From Nocardia brasiliensis NBRC 14402 (lineage in GTDB: Bacteria; Actinomycetota; Actinomycetes; Mycobacteriales; Mycobacteriaceae), in contig NZ_BAFT02000020.1 of assembly GCF_000308475.2 (NCBI RefSeq), positions 1 through 64,000 of the forward strand: a stretch of DNA of 64,000 bases. Direction: 5' to 3'. The notes beneath the pieces were generated by a model. The model was not told the origin of the DNA. It did no database searches and was given only the letters and a program-made list of their open reading frames with translations. This document shows, one piece after another, positions 41,812 through 53,067 of this stretch (its first letter is position 1; every line of letters starts with the position of its first letter). The position numbers and the translations under genes are program-made.

Positions 41812-42828
41812 ATGAACTCACGATTCAGGTACGCGGTCGTCGGCATGGCCCTCGTCAGCGCGGTCGCGCTCACCGCAGGCTGCGGCCGCGGCGAGGACGC
41901 GTCGTCCGATTTCAAGATCGCGGTCGTCACGCGCAACTTCACCAACCCCTACTGGGCCGCGCTGCGCGACGGCGCGAAGGCCGAGGGTGCGCGGCTCGGG
42001 GTCGATGTCGCGGTGCAGGCCGGGCAATCCGAGACCGACGCCGACGGCGAGAACGCCCAGATCTCCACCCTCGCGGCCCAGGGCTACGACTGCTTCGCGG
42101 TCGTGCCGGTGAACGGCACCAACGTGATCACGCCGCTGGTGCCGGTGGCCCGCAAGAACATTCCGATCCTCAACCTGGACACCCAGATCGATGCCGAAGC
42201 CTCGAAACAGGCGGGCGTCGAGTACGCGAGCTTCATCGGCTCCGACAATCTGGCCGCGGGCCGGATCGCGGCGGAGAAGATGCTGGAGGCGCTGGGCGGC
42301 ACCGGGAAAGTGGTTGTGCTGCAGGGCATCGCCGGTGAGCAGAACGGCATCAACCGGGACAAGGGCTTCAGCGACGCAGTCGCGGGCAAGCTGGAGATCG
42401 TGCAGCGCACCCCCGCCGACTACGAGCAGGACAAGGGTCTCACGGTCACCGAGGCGATCCTGAAGGCGCACCCCGATATCACCGGCATCTTCGCCGCCAA
42501 CGACACGATGGGCCTCGGCGCCGCCCAGGCGATCAAGAACGCCGGCCGCACCGGCCAGATCAAGGTGATCTCGGTGGACGGCATCCAAGCCGCCCTCGAC
42601 GCGGTCAAGGCGGGCACGCTGTACGGCACGGTGACCCAATATCCTTACGCCGAAGGCGAACTCGCGGTGCAGGCCTGCCTCGCCAAGCACCAGGGCAACG
42701 ACATTCCGGCGCGCGTGGTCGCCCCGATCGCGTTCATCGGCAAGGACAACGTCGAGCAACAGATCGCCGCGTTCCCCAGGCCCATCACCGCATTCGACAA
42801 TCCGCTCGCCGGACTGGTGCACAAGTGA
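41812..42828 (+). CDS. rbsB: Ribose-type ABC substrate-binding lipoprotein
   Basis: The 338-residue protein has a lipoprotein signal (ALTAGC, Cys24) and a periplasmic-binding-protein fold of the ribose/galactose group: VTRNFTNPYWAAL at the first strand, ANDTMGLGAAQAIK, and ISVDGIQAALDAVKAG. It captures the sugar on the outer face and gives it to the RbsC/RbsA transporter. It overlaps the permease by ATGA (stop TGA with GTG start) and follows the divergent operators. Ligand specificity is inferred from the kinase and pyranase. Confidence 0.88.
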   Translation: MNSRFRYAVVGMALVSAVALTAGCGRGEDASSDFKIAVVTRNFTNPYWAALRDGAKAEGARLGVDVAVQAGQSETDADGENAQISTLAAQGYDCFAVVPVNGTNVITPLVPVARKNIPILNLDTQIDAEASKQAGVEYASFIGSDNLAAGRIAAEKMLEALGGTGKVVVLQGIAGEQNGINRDKGFSDAVAGKLEIVQRTPADYEQDKGLTVTEAILKAHPDITGIFAANDTMGLGAAQAIKNAGRTGQIKVISVDGIQAALDAVKAGTLYGTVTQYPYAEGELAVQACLAKHQGNDIPARVVAPIAFIGKDNVEQQIAAFPRPITAFDNPLAGLVHK

Positions 42829-43790
42829 GCAGTGTCGCCGCCGTCGCACCCGACCGGGGCGGCGACCGGCGCATCTCCGCCCGCCTCGCCGAGTTCGCCG
42901 CGCCTATCGCCCTGGTCCTGGTGTGGGTGGCGTTCTTCATCGCCACCCCGAACTTCTTGACCGCCAGTAATATCGACGACCTGCTCGTCGCTTCGACGAT
43001 TCTGACCGTACTCGCGCTCGGCCAGCAGTTCGCCGTGGTCGTCGGCGGCATCGACCTTTCGGTCGGCGCGACGCTGCCGTGGTCGGCGGCTCTGCTCGGC
43101 TATCTGACCAGCCACGGGTACCCGGTGACCGTCGGCATCGTGGCCGCGATCGCCGGCGGGCTGGTCGTCGGGGTGGTCAACGGGGTGCTGATCGGCCGGT
43201 TCCAGATGACCGACTTCGTGGTCACACTCGGCACGCTGAGTGTGCTCAGCGGCTGCACCCTCCTGCTCACCAGCGGTAACAGCGTCGCCGTGAATTCGCC
43301 CTTCCTGCAAAGCCTCGCGCTCGACGGGGCGGGCCCGTTCCGCTGGTTCTGGCTGCTGGCGCTGGTCGCGGCGCTCGGCGTGGCGGGCATCCTGTTCCGG
43401 ACGCGGCTGGGCACCCACCTGCTCGCGACCGGCGGCAATATCGACTCCGCGCGCGAGACCGGCATTCCGGTGCAGCGCATCCGGTTGATCGCCTACCTCG
43501 CGTGCGGGCTGCTGTGCGGCGTCGCCGGCGTCATGCTCGTCGCGCGCAACGGCGGCGCGGACCCCTCATTGCAGACCACCTATCTGCTGAGTTCCATTGC
43601 GGCCGTGGTGCTCGGCGGATCCTCGCTCAGCGGCGGCAAGGCCTCGGTCCTCGGCACCGTCTGCGGCGCGGTCCTTTTCACGTCGCTGATCAACGGGTTC
43701 ACCATTCTCGGGATCTCGCAGTACTACCAACCGGTCGCGGTGGGCGCGGTACTGCTGCTCGCAGCGGCGATCTCGCGCTTCCGAAAGTAG
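42825..43790 (+). CDS. rbsC: Ribose-type ABC permease
   Basis: The 321-residue membrane protein has 8-10 hydrophobic segments and the sugar-permease features LGQQFAVVVGGIDLSVGATL near 67 and the VLGGSSLSGGKASVLGT motif near 265, which contacts the ATPase. The start is GTG overlapping the rbsB stop. It precedes the ATPase by eight bases. It forms the channel of the importer with RbsA. Confidence 0.88.
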   Translation: MSSVAAVAPDRGGDRRISARLAEFAAPIALVLVWVAFFIATPNFLTASNIDDLLVASTILTVLALGQQFAVVVGGIDLSVGATLPWSAALLGYLTSHGYPVTVGIVAAIAGGLVVGVVNGVLIGRFQMTDFVVTLGTLSVLSGCTLLLTSGNSVAVNSPFLQSLALDGAGPFRWFWLLALVAALGVAGILFRTRLGTHLLATGGNIDSARETGIPVQRIRLIAYLACGLLCGVAGVMLVARNGGADPSLQTTYLLSSIAAVVLGGSSLSGGKASVLGTVCGAVLFTSLINGFTILGISQYYQPVAVGAVLLLAAAISRFRK

Positions 43791-43798
43791 TTGATGTG

Positions 43799-44584
43799 AT
43801 GACCAAGCCGATGGTGGAGGCGCACGGCCTCACCAAGTCGTTCGATTCCGTCCGCGCCCTCGACGGCGTCAGCCTGACCATCCCCGAGGGCGAGGTGACC
43901 GCGCTGGTCGGCGACAACGGCGCGGGCAAGTCCACCCTGGTGCGCTGCCTCACCGGCGTGCACCCGCCCGATACCGGGGAGATCCTGTTCCGCGGTGCGC
44001 CGGTGCGGCTCGGATCGCCGGAGGACGCCAGGAGGATGGGCATCGAGACGGTCTACCAGGACCTCGCGCTGATCGACGATCTGGCGGTCTGGCAGAACCT
44101 GTTCCTGAATCGTGAACTCGTGCACCGGATCTGGCCGCTGAAAATCCTCAACCGCACGGCGATGATCGCGCAGAGCGTGGACATCCTGCGCGATCTCGAC
44201 GTGGACGTCCCCTCGGTCCGGACCACGGTGCGCCGGATGAGCGGCGGTCAGCGCCAGAGCATCGCGATCGCGCGCGCGGTCGCCTGGGGTAAGGCCATGG
44301 TGATCATGGACGAGCCGACGGCCGCGCTCGGCGTGCGGGAGACCGCCGCGGTGGAGAAGCTGGTGCGCGGACTGCGCGACCGCGGGGTCACCGTGCTGAT
44401 CATCAGTCACGACCTCGCGCAGGTCATGCGGATCTGCGACAACGTCGTCGTGCTGCGCCGCGGCCGCTCGGTGGCCGCGCACCCGGTCCGGGAGATCGAC
44501 GGCGACCGGCTGGTCGCGCTGATCACCGGCGCGGCACAGGGCAATCTGGAGGCGAGCGCCGCCGCGACGACGGAGGTGTCGTGA
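43799..44584 (+). CDS. rbsA: Ribose-type ABC ATPase, half-size
   Basis: The 261-residue ATPase has Walker A GDNGAGKST, signature MSGGQRQS, Walker B VIMDEP and a SHDLAQVM H-loop. E. coli RbsA is about 500 residues with two ATPase halves; this one is a single domain, as in the FrcA fructose/ribose importers, so two copies should dimerise. ATG at 43799 or GTG at 43796 are possible starts; the frame runs longer upstream but is then inside rbsC. It overlaps rbsK by four bases. Confidence 0.87.
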   Translation: MTKPMVEAHGLTKSFDSVRALDGVSLTIPEGEVTALVGDNGAGKSTLVRCLTGVHPPDTGEILFRGAPVRLGSPEDARRMGIETVYQDLALIDDLAVWQNLFLNRELVHRIWPLKILNRTAMIAQSVDILRDLDVDVPSVRTTVRRMSGGQRQSIAIARAVAWGKAMVIMDEPTAALGVRETAAVEKLVRGLRDRGVTVLIISHDLAQVMRICDNVVVLRRGRSVAAHPVREIDGDRLVALITGAAQGNLEASAAATTEVS

Positions 44585-45549
44585 CGGGTCAGGTCGCCGT
44601 GATCGGCTCGATCAATCAGGACATCGTCTGCGAAGTGCCCGCGCTGCCGGGCCCCGGCGAGACCGTCTTGGCCGTCGCGGCGCGAACCAACCTGGGCGGC
44701 AAGGGATCCAACCAGGCGGTGGCCGCGGCGAAGGCGGGCGCGAGGGTGCAATTCATCGGGCGGATCGGCAGTGACGCGACCCTGTCGCGCTGCCGGGAAG
44801 CCCTGACCGGCATCGAATCGGCCACGCTGCGCGAGGTTCCGGGCGCCCGGACCGGGACGGCCTACATCACGGTGGCGGCGGGCGAGAACCAGATCGTGGT
44901 GGACCCCGCCGCCAACTACCACTGGGAGTCCGCCGCCGTCCTGGACACCATGCCGGAGGCCGCGCTGCTGACCGGTGCCGATGTCGTGGTGGCGCAATTG
45001 GAGATCCCGCTCGCCGTGGTCGCCTGGGCGGCGAGCCGCGCGCGCCGATTCGTGCTCAATGCCGCGCCGGCCGCGGCACTCGACGACGCGGTGCTGCGCC
45101 GGTGCGACCCGCTGGTGGTGAACGAGCACGAACTGGCACTGATCAGCGGCCTGCCGACCGGCGACCGGGAGCAGGCCGCCCGAGCCGCGCGCTCGCTGTG
45201 CCATCGGGGCGCGCGCTCGGTGGTCGCTACCTTGGGTGCCGCCGGTTCAGTCGCCGCAGATGGTGACGCGAGACTCACCTATCACGAAGCGCCACAGGTG
45301 GACTCGGTGGATTCCACCGGCGCCGGCGACGCCTTCGTCGGCGCCCTCTGCGCCGCCCTCGCCGACGGACTCGACCTCGATGCCGCCGTCACCTACGCCA
45401 CCGCCGCCGCGGCACTCTCGGTCCGGTCACCCGGAACGCACGCGTCCTATCCGACGCGACCCCAGATCATCGCCGCACTGGCCACCGTGCCGCGCCCCGT
45501 TCCGCTCGATCTGCCGGACCCGGCCGCGAGCCCCCATCAGCCGAGATAG
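44581..45549 (+). CDS. rbsK: Ribokinase
   Basis: The 322-residue PfkB kinase has an N-terminal VIGSINQDIV, the LGGKGSNQAVAAAKAGA sugar-binding motif near 38-54, and the C-terminal DSTGAGDAFVGAL with the catalytic Asp. It phosphorylates D-ribose to ribose-5-phosphate using ATP. The start is GTG overlapping the rbsA stop, and the pyranase gene follows nine bases later. A Pro-rich short tail (PRPVPLDLPDPAAS) follows the fold. Confidence 0.9.
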   Translation: MTGQVAVIGSINQDIVCEVPALPGPGETVLAVAARTNLGGKGSNQAVAAAKAGARVQFIGRIGSDATLSRCREALTGIESATLREVPGARTGTAYITVAAGENQIVVDPAANYHWESAAVLDTMPEAALLTGADVVVAQLEIPLAVVAWAASRARRFVLNAAPAAALDDAVLRRCDPLVVNEHELALISGLPTGDREQAARAARSLCHRGARSVVATLGAAGSVAADGDARLTYHEAPQVDSVDSTGAGDAFVGALCAALADGLDLDAAVTYATAAAALSVRSPGTHASYPTRPQIIAALATVPRPVPLDLPDPAASPHQPR

Positions 45550-45558
45550 GAAATCCTC

Positions 45559-45945
45559 ATGCGCACAAGCGGTCTGGTCCACGCCGAGCTGATCTCGGCC
45601 CTGGTCGCGCTACGCCACACCGACACCTTCGCGGTGAGCGACTCCGGACTTCCGGTGCCGCCCGGCGTCCGCGTCATCGATCTCGGAATCAGCTACGGGT
45701 TACCCCGTTTCGCGCAGGTGGTCGAGCTGATCCTGGACGAGGTCACCGTCGAAGCGGCGTGGGGTAGCGCCGAGGTCACCGCGACCAACCGGGAGGCGGC
45801 GGACCTGCTCGAGCGGCTCGACGCCGAACTGCTCGACCACGAGACGTTCAAGGAACGAATCGGGCAGTGCCGCTTCGTGGTTCGCACCGGCGAGGCCCTC
45901 CCCTACGCCAACGTGCTGTTCCGGGCGGGCGTGCCCTGGCGGTAA
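45559..45945 (+). CDS. rbsD: D-ribose pyranase
   Basis: The 128-residue protein matches RbsD, with the N-terminal RHTDTFAVSDSGLPVP block carrying the catalytic His, and the IDLGISYGLP strand. It speeds conversion of beta-ribopyranose to ribofuranose, the form used by ribokinase. An AGGAAAT precedes its ATG. It is the last gene of the operon. The convergent SRPBCC gene follows within ten bases. Confidence 0.88.
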   Translation: MRTSGLVHAELISALVALRHTDTFAVSDSGLPVPPGVRVIDLGISYGLPRFAQVVELILDEVTVEAAWGSAEVTATNREAADLLERLDAELLDHETFKERIGQCRFVVRTGEALPYANVLFRAGVPWR

Positions 45946-45954
45946 CCGCATCGC

Positions 45955-46404
45955 TCACTTCGTTGCGAGACGCGCGGCATGCGCGGCGAGGCCGTCGGCC
46001 ATCTGCTGCATCACGCGCTGCATGGTGCTCTTCATCAGCCAACCCATACCCCACCTGGGGGTGTAGGTGCCGTGCCAGTGGATGGTCGTGCGGCCCTCGG
46101 GCGTGCCGGTCAGGTCGATGACCGCCCGGTACTCGCGGATGGCCGGGTTGAACGCGTCCTCGTAGGTCAGTTGCCGCTCCTCGATGAGCCCGGTCAGCCG
46201 TTCCCCGGTCACGACGCGCCCGGTGCGGAACGCCCGCACCGCACCGACCGGATCGTGGCCGTCCCGGTCGAGCCCGCGGGAACGTTCGACTTCCAAGCGG
46301 TCCACCGTCGACCAGACGGGCCAGGTCCTGGCGTCGATCAGCAGTGCCCAGACCACGGCGGGCGGCGCGGCCGCGGTCGCGACCGCATCGTAGCTCTGCC
46401 GCAT
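45955..46404 (-). CDS. SRPBCC (START-like lipid-binding) protein
   Basis: The 149-residue protein has the polyketide-cyclase/START-like pattern. Residues 1-40 form the TAAAPPAVVWALLIDARTWPVWSTV helix-strand entry, RLEVERSRG follows, and FRTGRVVTGERLTGLIEERQLTYEDAF and a C-terminal helix close the cavity. AAGGAGT directs the ATG at 46404. It may bind a hydrophobic ligand or act as a small cyclase; here it stands alone, divergent from the molybdopterin enzyme. Confidence 0.75.
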   Translation of the reverse strand: MRQSYDAVATAAAPPAVVWALLIDARTWPVWSTVDRLEVERSRGLDRDGHDPVGAVRAFRTGRVVTGERLTGLIEERQLTYEDAFNPAIREYRAVIDLTGTPEGRTTIHWHGTYTPRWGMGWLMKSTMQRVMQQMADGLAAHAARLATK

Positions 46405-46528
46405 GAGACTCCTTCCGTCTGCGCGAGTTGTGGTACCGGCTCGAACGTATCGCCGCGACGGCACCGGGCACGATGCGCGGAATTGCCCGGCCTCGATCAG
46501 TTCTTGCGCCCAGCGCGCGGACATACGC

Positions 46529-46547
46529 GTTACCGCTTGTAACAAGC
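46529..46547. promoter_or_regulatory. Overlapping palindromes upstream of the molybdopterin gene
   Basis: GTTAC-CGCTT-GTAAC (46529-46543) overlaps the perfect GCTTGT-A-ACAAGC (46535-46547). They lie in the 222 bp gap between divergent genes and look like a dimeric-regulator operator. No regulator gene is adjacent. Confidence 0.6.
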
Positions 46548-46626
46548 AGATTCTTAGTAGTACGATCGGTCTATTCATGCTCCGGCAGCGAGCAATCGTG
46601 TACGAGGCCCATCGCAGGAGGAATCC

Positions 46627-49149
<2,523 letters not shown>

Positions 49150-49157
49150 CCCGCGAG

Positions 49158-51122
49158 CTACTCGACCCGGCCGATGCGCTGGTTCATCCAGTCGCCGAGC
49201 CACTGCACGGCGTTGCGGCCGGAGTCGTCGACGATCAGCGCGCCGTAGTTGGTGTGCGCCCCGGACGCGACAAAGCTTGCGGCACTGAGCCCGTCGCGGA
49301 TGAGCGTGCCCAGGTTCAGGTCACGGAAGCTCAGCAGTCTGGTGAACGGTGCGATCGGGTCGTCGGCGGCGGTGTCCGGCGCGGCGATGGAGCGGGCCGG
49401 GACATCGGCGCGCCGGCCCAGCACGTTCGGCGGCTGCTGCCGCGGCTTGGGCCTGAGCAGATCAGCGGCCGCGGCGGCCAAGTCCTGCCCGATCGGCAGC
49501 AGGCCGGACAGTGCGACGCCCGCGCCCACCAGGTCGGGAGCCTGCCCGGGTACCGGGACCAACCGTTGCAGCACCGACCACGCGACGTCCTGGATCCGGC
49601 CCACCAGTTCCGCGAGCCGCCCGATGTCGACCCCGGCCAGGATCGAGGTCACCGTGGCGGCGACGCCGGTGAAGCCGAGCGCGTCCGGCAGCACCGCCAG
49701 AACCTGCGAGATCCAGCCGAGATCGACGGTGCCGACGAGCCGGACCAGCGGCTGCAACTGGCCGCTCAACGCGCTGGCGACCTGATGCACGCCCTCGGCG
49801 TCCATCGCGATCACCCGCTGGGGCAGCAGTGCCAGGTTGGCGATGATCGCGGGGAGATCGAAGCCGGTGACCGCGGCGGCGACGTCGAGGGCCTGATCGA
49901 CCAGCACGGTGGGTTTGAGCAGCGACAGCGGGCGGGTCGCCGCGCCGAGCACCTCGGGTGGTGTGGCCGCCAGCGGCGTGATGCGGTCGCTGACGGCCGT
50001 GGCGGCGGCCCGCAGTGCCCGCGCTTTCGGATCGCTCGGCCGGAGTTCGCCCACGCCGCGGCTCAGCATCTTGTCCGTGATCTCGGCGACCTTCGCGACC
50101 ACCGCGGCGACACCGGGCAGGTTGGACTGCGCCGCGCGGGACAGCACCTCGCCCGCCTGCCGGTCCGCGGTGCCCTCGGGCGCCGCCGACAATTCGGCCG
50201 TGGCGGCGGGATTCGCCGCACCCGAGCCGAGCAGATCGACGAGCGGAGCGAGGGTGTGCAGCACCGTGCCCGCGCTGGTGCGCACCCGCGCCACATCGAC
50301 ACCCGCCGGGGCGCTCAGTGCCGCGGTCAGGCCGGCGATCGCCGGTGCCAGACCCGGGAGATCGGCCCGCGAGAAGTCCGCGGTCAACGCGGAGGCCAGC
50401 GGGAAACCGGCGTCGGCGGGCAGGGTGCCGCTCAACGCCTTGCTCAGGATCGAACCCAGCGCGCCGAGCAGCGGGTTGTTCCCCTTCTGGATCGAGCAGT
50501 ACAGGTCCTTCGGATCGCAGATCGAGGTGACGCGCCCGGTCAGTTTGCCCATGCCCTGCGGACGCGGGTCAGCGATCCCCGTGCCCGCCGCGCCGGGACC
50601 GACGGCGATCTCACCGCTGGTGCCCGCGCCCGGATCGGAGAGCAGGCCGACCGCGAGCACCCGATCGGCCGGGATCGGGCCGCGGTCATTGCCGATATCG
50701 GCCGCGATATCGCCGGCCGCGTCGGCCCCCTGGCTGTAGCCGTTGATGGTGAACCGCGCGGCGGGGCAGCGTGTTCCATAGTCGAGCAGCACCGAACGCG
50801 CATTGTTCAGGGCGGTGCTCTTGCTGTCGGCGTAGGTGTAACCGTTGTCGAAGGCCCGGGCCATATAGGGCGTGAAATAGATCGCCGAATTAGCGCCTTG
50901 CCGTTGCTGGATGGCCGCCGCGATCGGCGCGAGCATGCCGACGGGCCGCGCCGGGTCGGCTTCTTCGTCGGTTTCCCAAGTGCCCGGGATGAACAGATTC
51001 ATGGTCGCCACGCAGGGCATCGGCTCCGCTCGCGCGAGCCCGGGTGCGGCGACCACGGCCGAGCCGACGGCGACACCTACGGTCACCAATGTGGTGGTCA
51101 CATACCGTTTCGACGAACGCAT
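49158..51122 (-). CDS. Cutinase-family exported protein with long C-terminal extension
   Basis: The 654-residue protein has a signal peptide (basic start, hydrophobic 10-28, ARA-EP cleavage near 32). A cutinase/PE-PPE-C-type hydrolase domain spans 32 to about 230, with nucleophile Ser130 in GYSQGA and Cys37/Cys119 as a possible disulphide. The remaining roughly 420 residues are Ala/Leu/Pro-rich helices ending in GDWMNQRIGRVE, with no domain I can name. Cutinases of mycolic-acid actinomycetes hydrolyse lipid esters at the cell envelope. It follows the TetR regulator on the same strand, but a palindrome at 51238 and a 180-base gap suggest its own promoter. Confidence 0.8.
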   Translation of the reverse strand: MRSSKRYVTTTLVTVGVAVGSAVVAAPGLARAEPMPCVATMNLFIPGTWETDEEADPARPVGMLAPIAAAIQQRQGANSAIYFTPYMARAFDNGYTYADSKSTALNNARSVLLDYGTRCPAARFTINGYSQGADAAGDIAADIGNDRGPIPADRVLAVGLLSDPGAGTSGEIAVGPGAAGTGIADPRPQGMGKLTGRVTSICDPKDLYCSIQKGNNPLLGALGSILSKALSGTLPADAGFPLASALTADFSRADLPGLAPAIAGLTAALSAPAGVDVARVRTSAGTVLHTLAPLVDLLGSGAANPAATAELSAAPEGTADRQAGEVLSRAAQSNLPGVAAVVAKVAEITDKMLSRGVGELRPSDPKARALRAAATAVSDRITPLAATPPEVLGAATRPLSLLKPTVLVDQALDVAAAVTGFDLPAIIANLALLPQRVIAMDAEGVHQVASALSGQLQPLVRLVGTVDLGWISQVLAVLPDALGFTGVAATVTSILAGVDIGRLAELVGRIQDVAWSVLQRLVPVPGQAPDLVGAGVALSGLLPIGQDLAAAAADLLRPKPRQQPPNVLGRRADVPARSIAAPDTAADDPIAPFTRLLSFRDLNLGTLIRDGLSAASFVASGAHTNYGALIVDDSGRNAVQWLGDWMNQRIGRVE

Positions 51123-51237
51123 GACAGGTGTCTGCCCCTCACTACAGTGCTGATCGGTGCTTGTTTCCGCTGGCCGGACCGGCACCACGGTAAAACACTT
51201 TGCAGCGGTTCGAGCGTTGGGCAGTGCCCCACTTACG

Positions 51238-51252
51238 GTGCTTAAGAAGCAC
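51238..51252. repeat. Palindrome GTGCTT-AAG-AAGCAC before the cutinase gene
   Basis: A perfect 15-base inverted repeat lies 116 bases upstream of the cutinase ATG and 52 bases past the TetR stop. It could be an operator, or the terminator of the TetR gene. Confidence 0.55.
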
Positions 51253-51303
51253 TTTCAGAAAGAGCGGCGCAATTCTTAAGGCGCGACTACAGTCCGGGAC
51301 GAC

Positions 51304-51966
51304 TCAGTCCCGCTCGAGCATCGGCGCGAGATAACGTCGCGCGAAAGCCCTGGCCTGTTCCGCGGTGTCGAGTTCGATGATCGTTTGCGGCGTCAGCAGC
51401 AGCGACAGTGTGATCCGGATGTGCAGTTCCGCGACGGTTCGCAAATGCTGTTCGATGTCGGCCGAAATCGGTGCGTCGCCGTAGAGTTCGCGTTTCCACA
51501 GGGCGAGGCAGAATTCGCGGAAGGCTTCGAGCAGCAAGCCCGCGTCGGTGGTGAGTGCGGGCAGGATGGCGTCCGGCTCGGTTTCGAGCAGCCGCCGCAC
51601 CAGCGGATGGTTCCGCAGGTATTCGACTGTGTAGGCGGTGCTTTCGGCCATCCGATCGGCGATATCGGTGCGTCCGGCGACGGCCGCGGTGCTGCCCGCG
51701 AGATAGGTGCGGAACTCGCTGTGCAGCACCGCCTCGGTGAGCGCTGCTTTCGACGGGAACCGCCGGTAGACCGTCGCGCGTCCCAGCCCCGCGCGTTTGG
51801 CCACGTCCTCGACGGTCGAGCGGCGCCAGCCCGCGACCCGCATCTGCTCGATCGCGGCCGCGAGTATCCGCTCGGTGATCTGATCCGCGTCGTCCAGCCG
51901 GCGCAGCACCGCCGCGTCGGGCGCGGTGAGTTTGCTGAGCAGCGTGTCCTCGGTCACTCGCAGCAC
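51304..51966 (-). CDS. TetR-family regulator
   Basis: The 220-residue protein has a helix-turn-helix at about 29-75 (ITERILAAAIEQMRVAGWRRS then VAKRAGLGRATVYRRFPSKAAL), followed by a helical ligand domain. AAGGAGG stands three bases from GTG 51966 and twelve from GTG 51957, so the start is slightly uncertain. It is divergent from an alpha/beta hydrolase gene with a palindrome in between, so it probably represses that gene. Confidence 0.83.
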   Translation of the reverse strand: MLRVTEDTLLSKLTAPDAAVLRRLDDADQITERILAAAIEQMRVAGWRRSTVEDVAKRAGLGRATVYRRFPSKAALTEAVLHSEFRTYLAGSTAAVAGRTDIADRMAESTAYTVEYLRNHPLVRRLLETEPDAILPALTTDAGLLLEAFREFCLALWKRELYGDAPISADIEQHLRTVAELHIRITLSLLLTPQTIIELDTAEQARAFARRYLAPMLERD

Positions 51967-52014
51967 AAGCCTCCTTGTCCGGGTCTCGACCTCACTATAT
52001 CGTCGGGAGACAAG

Positions 52015-52031
52015 GAGACGAAATTTGTCTC
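52015..52031. promoter_or_regulatory. Operator-like palindrome GAGACG-AAATT-TGTCTC
   Basis: The repeat is close to perfect (GAGAC and GTCTC arms with a GAAATTT core). A further GAGACAA arm lies just upstream at 52007. It sits between the TetR gene and the divergent hydrolase gene, about 47 bases before the hydrolase ATG. Confidence 0.65.
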
Positions 52032-52077
52032 ACACGTATCGAAGCTCTCTGAGCAAAGTAGCTGGAGGCAGTGCGTC

Positions 52078-52959
52078 ATGACCACGTTCGCGAACATCCG
52101 ACCGTCCCGGATCCTCACCGCCACCGACGGCGTCCAACTAGCGGTGTACGAATCCGGCCCCGCCGGCCTGCCCACCGCGCTGCTCGTGCACGGCTGGCCC
52201 GACGATCACCGGGTGTGGGACGGTGTCGTCGCGCTGCTCACCGATCGCTTTCGGGTGGTCACCTATGACGTGCGCGGCGCGGGCAACTCCGAGCGGCCGA
52301 ATTCGACTGCCGCCTACCGCATTCCGCAGCTGGTGGCCGATCTCGCCGCCGTGCTCGACGCGGTCGCGCCCGACGGCGCGCATCTGCTCGCGCACGACTG
52401 GGGATCCATCTTCGCCTGGGACGCGCTCGCCGACCCTGAAATCGCCTCCCGGATAAAGTCGTTCACCAGCATCTCGGGCCCGTCGCTGGACATGATCGGC
52501 AGCTGGCTGCGCGGTATCCGCCGTAACCCGCGCGACGTGCTGACCCAGATGCGGCACTCCTTCTATGCCTTACCGTTCCAGCTGCCCGCCCTGCCCGAGT
52601 TCGCCGTGCGGCGTGGCCTCGTGTCGCGCATCGTCGCGGCGTCGAGCGTGCGGGGCGAGCCGGAAACCACCGCCCCGCACACCATCGGGCTGGCCGACAC
52701 CCTCGACGGCATCGCGCTGTATCGGGCCAATATGGCTCGGCGCGTGCTGTTTCCGAAGCCCCGCCCGGTGACCGTCCCCGTCCAGGTGCTCGCGCCGCGC
52801 GACGATATCCACGTTTCGGTGGCCTGCCAGACCGAAGCGCCCCGGCCGTTCGCGACGAACCTGCGGACCCACGAGATCGACGGAAACCACTGGGTCCTCG
52901 CGCAGCGTCCGGCCGTGATCGCCCGCTGGTTCGGCGAATTCGCCGGCGCACACCGGTGA
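52078..52959 (+). CDS. Alpha/beta hydrolase (epoxide-hydrolase/haloalkane-dehalogenase-like)
   Basis: The 293-residue protein has an alpha/beta hydrolase fold, with LLVHGWPDDHRVWDG (oxyanion region, residues near 36-50) and LLAHDWGSIFAW, where Asp in HDWG replaces the usual Ser nucleophile. That is the mark of epoxide hydrolases and haloalkane dehalogenases. The C-terminal GNHW supplies the catalytic His. GGAGG precedes the ATG. It is divergent from a TetR gene, which probably controls it. The substrate is unknown. Confidence 0.83.
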   Translation: MTTFANIRPSRILTATDGVQLAVYESGPAGLPTALLVHGWPDDHRVWDGVVALLTDRFRVVTYDVRGAGNSERPNSTAAYRIPQLVADLAAVLDAVAPDGAHLLAHDWGSIFAWDALADPEIASRIKSFTSISGPSLDMIGSWLRGIRRNPRDVLTQMRHSFYALPFQLPALPEFAVRRGLVSRIVAASSVRGEPETTAPHTIGLADTLDGIALYRANMARRVLFPKPRPVTVPVQVLAPRDDIHVSVACQTEAPRPFATNLRTHEIDGNHWVLAQRPAVIARWFGEFAGAHR

Positions 52960-53067
52960 TCCGCCGGGTCGACCGGCCACGCGCGCACTGCCAGATCTCC
53001 TGACACGATCGCGATCCCCGGGGAGTAGGGCCCCGCTGCGGCTTTTCTTCCGAGAGAATGCAACCCG

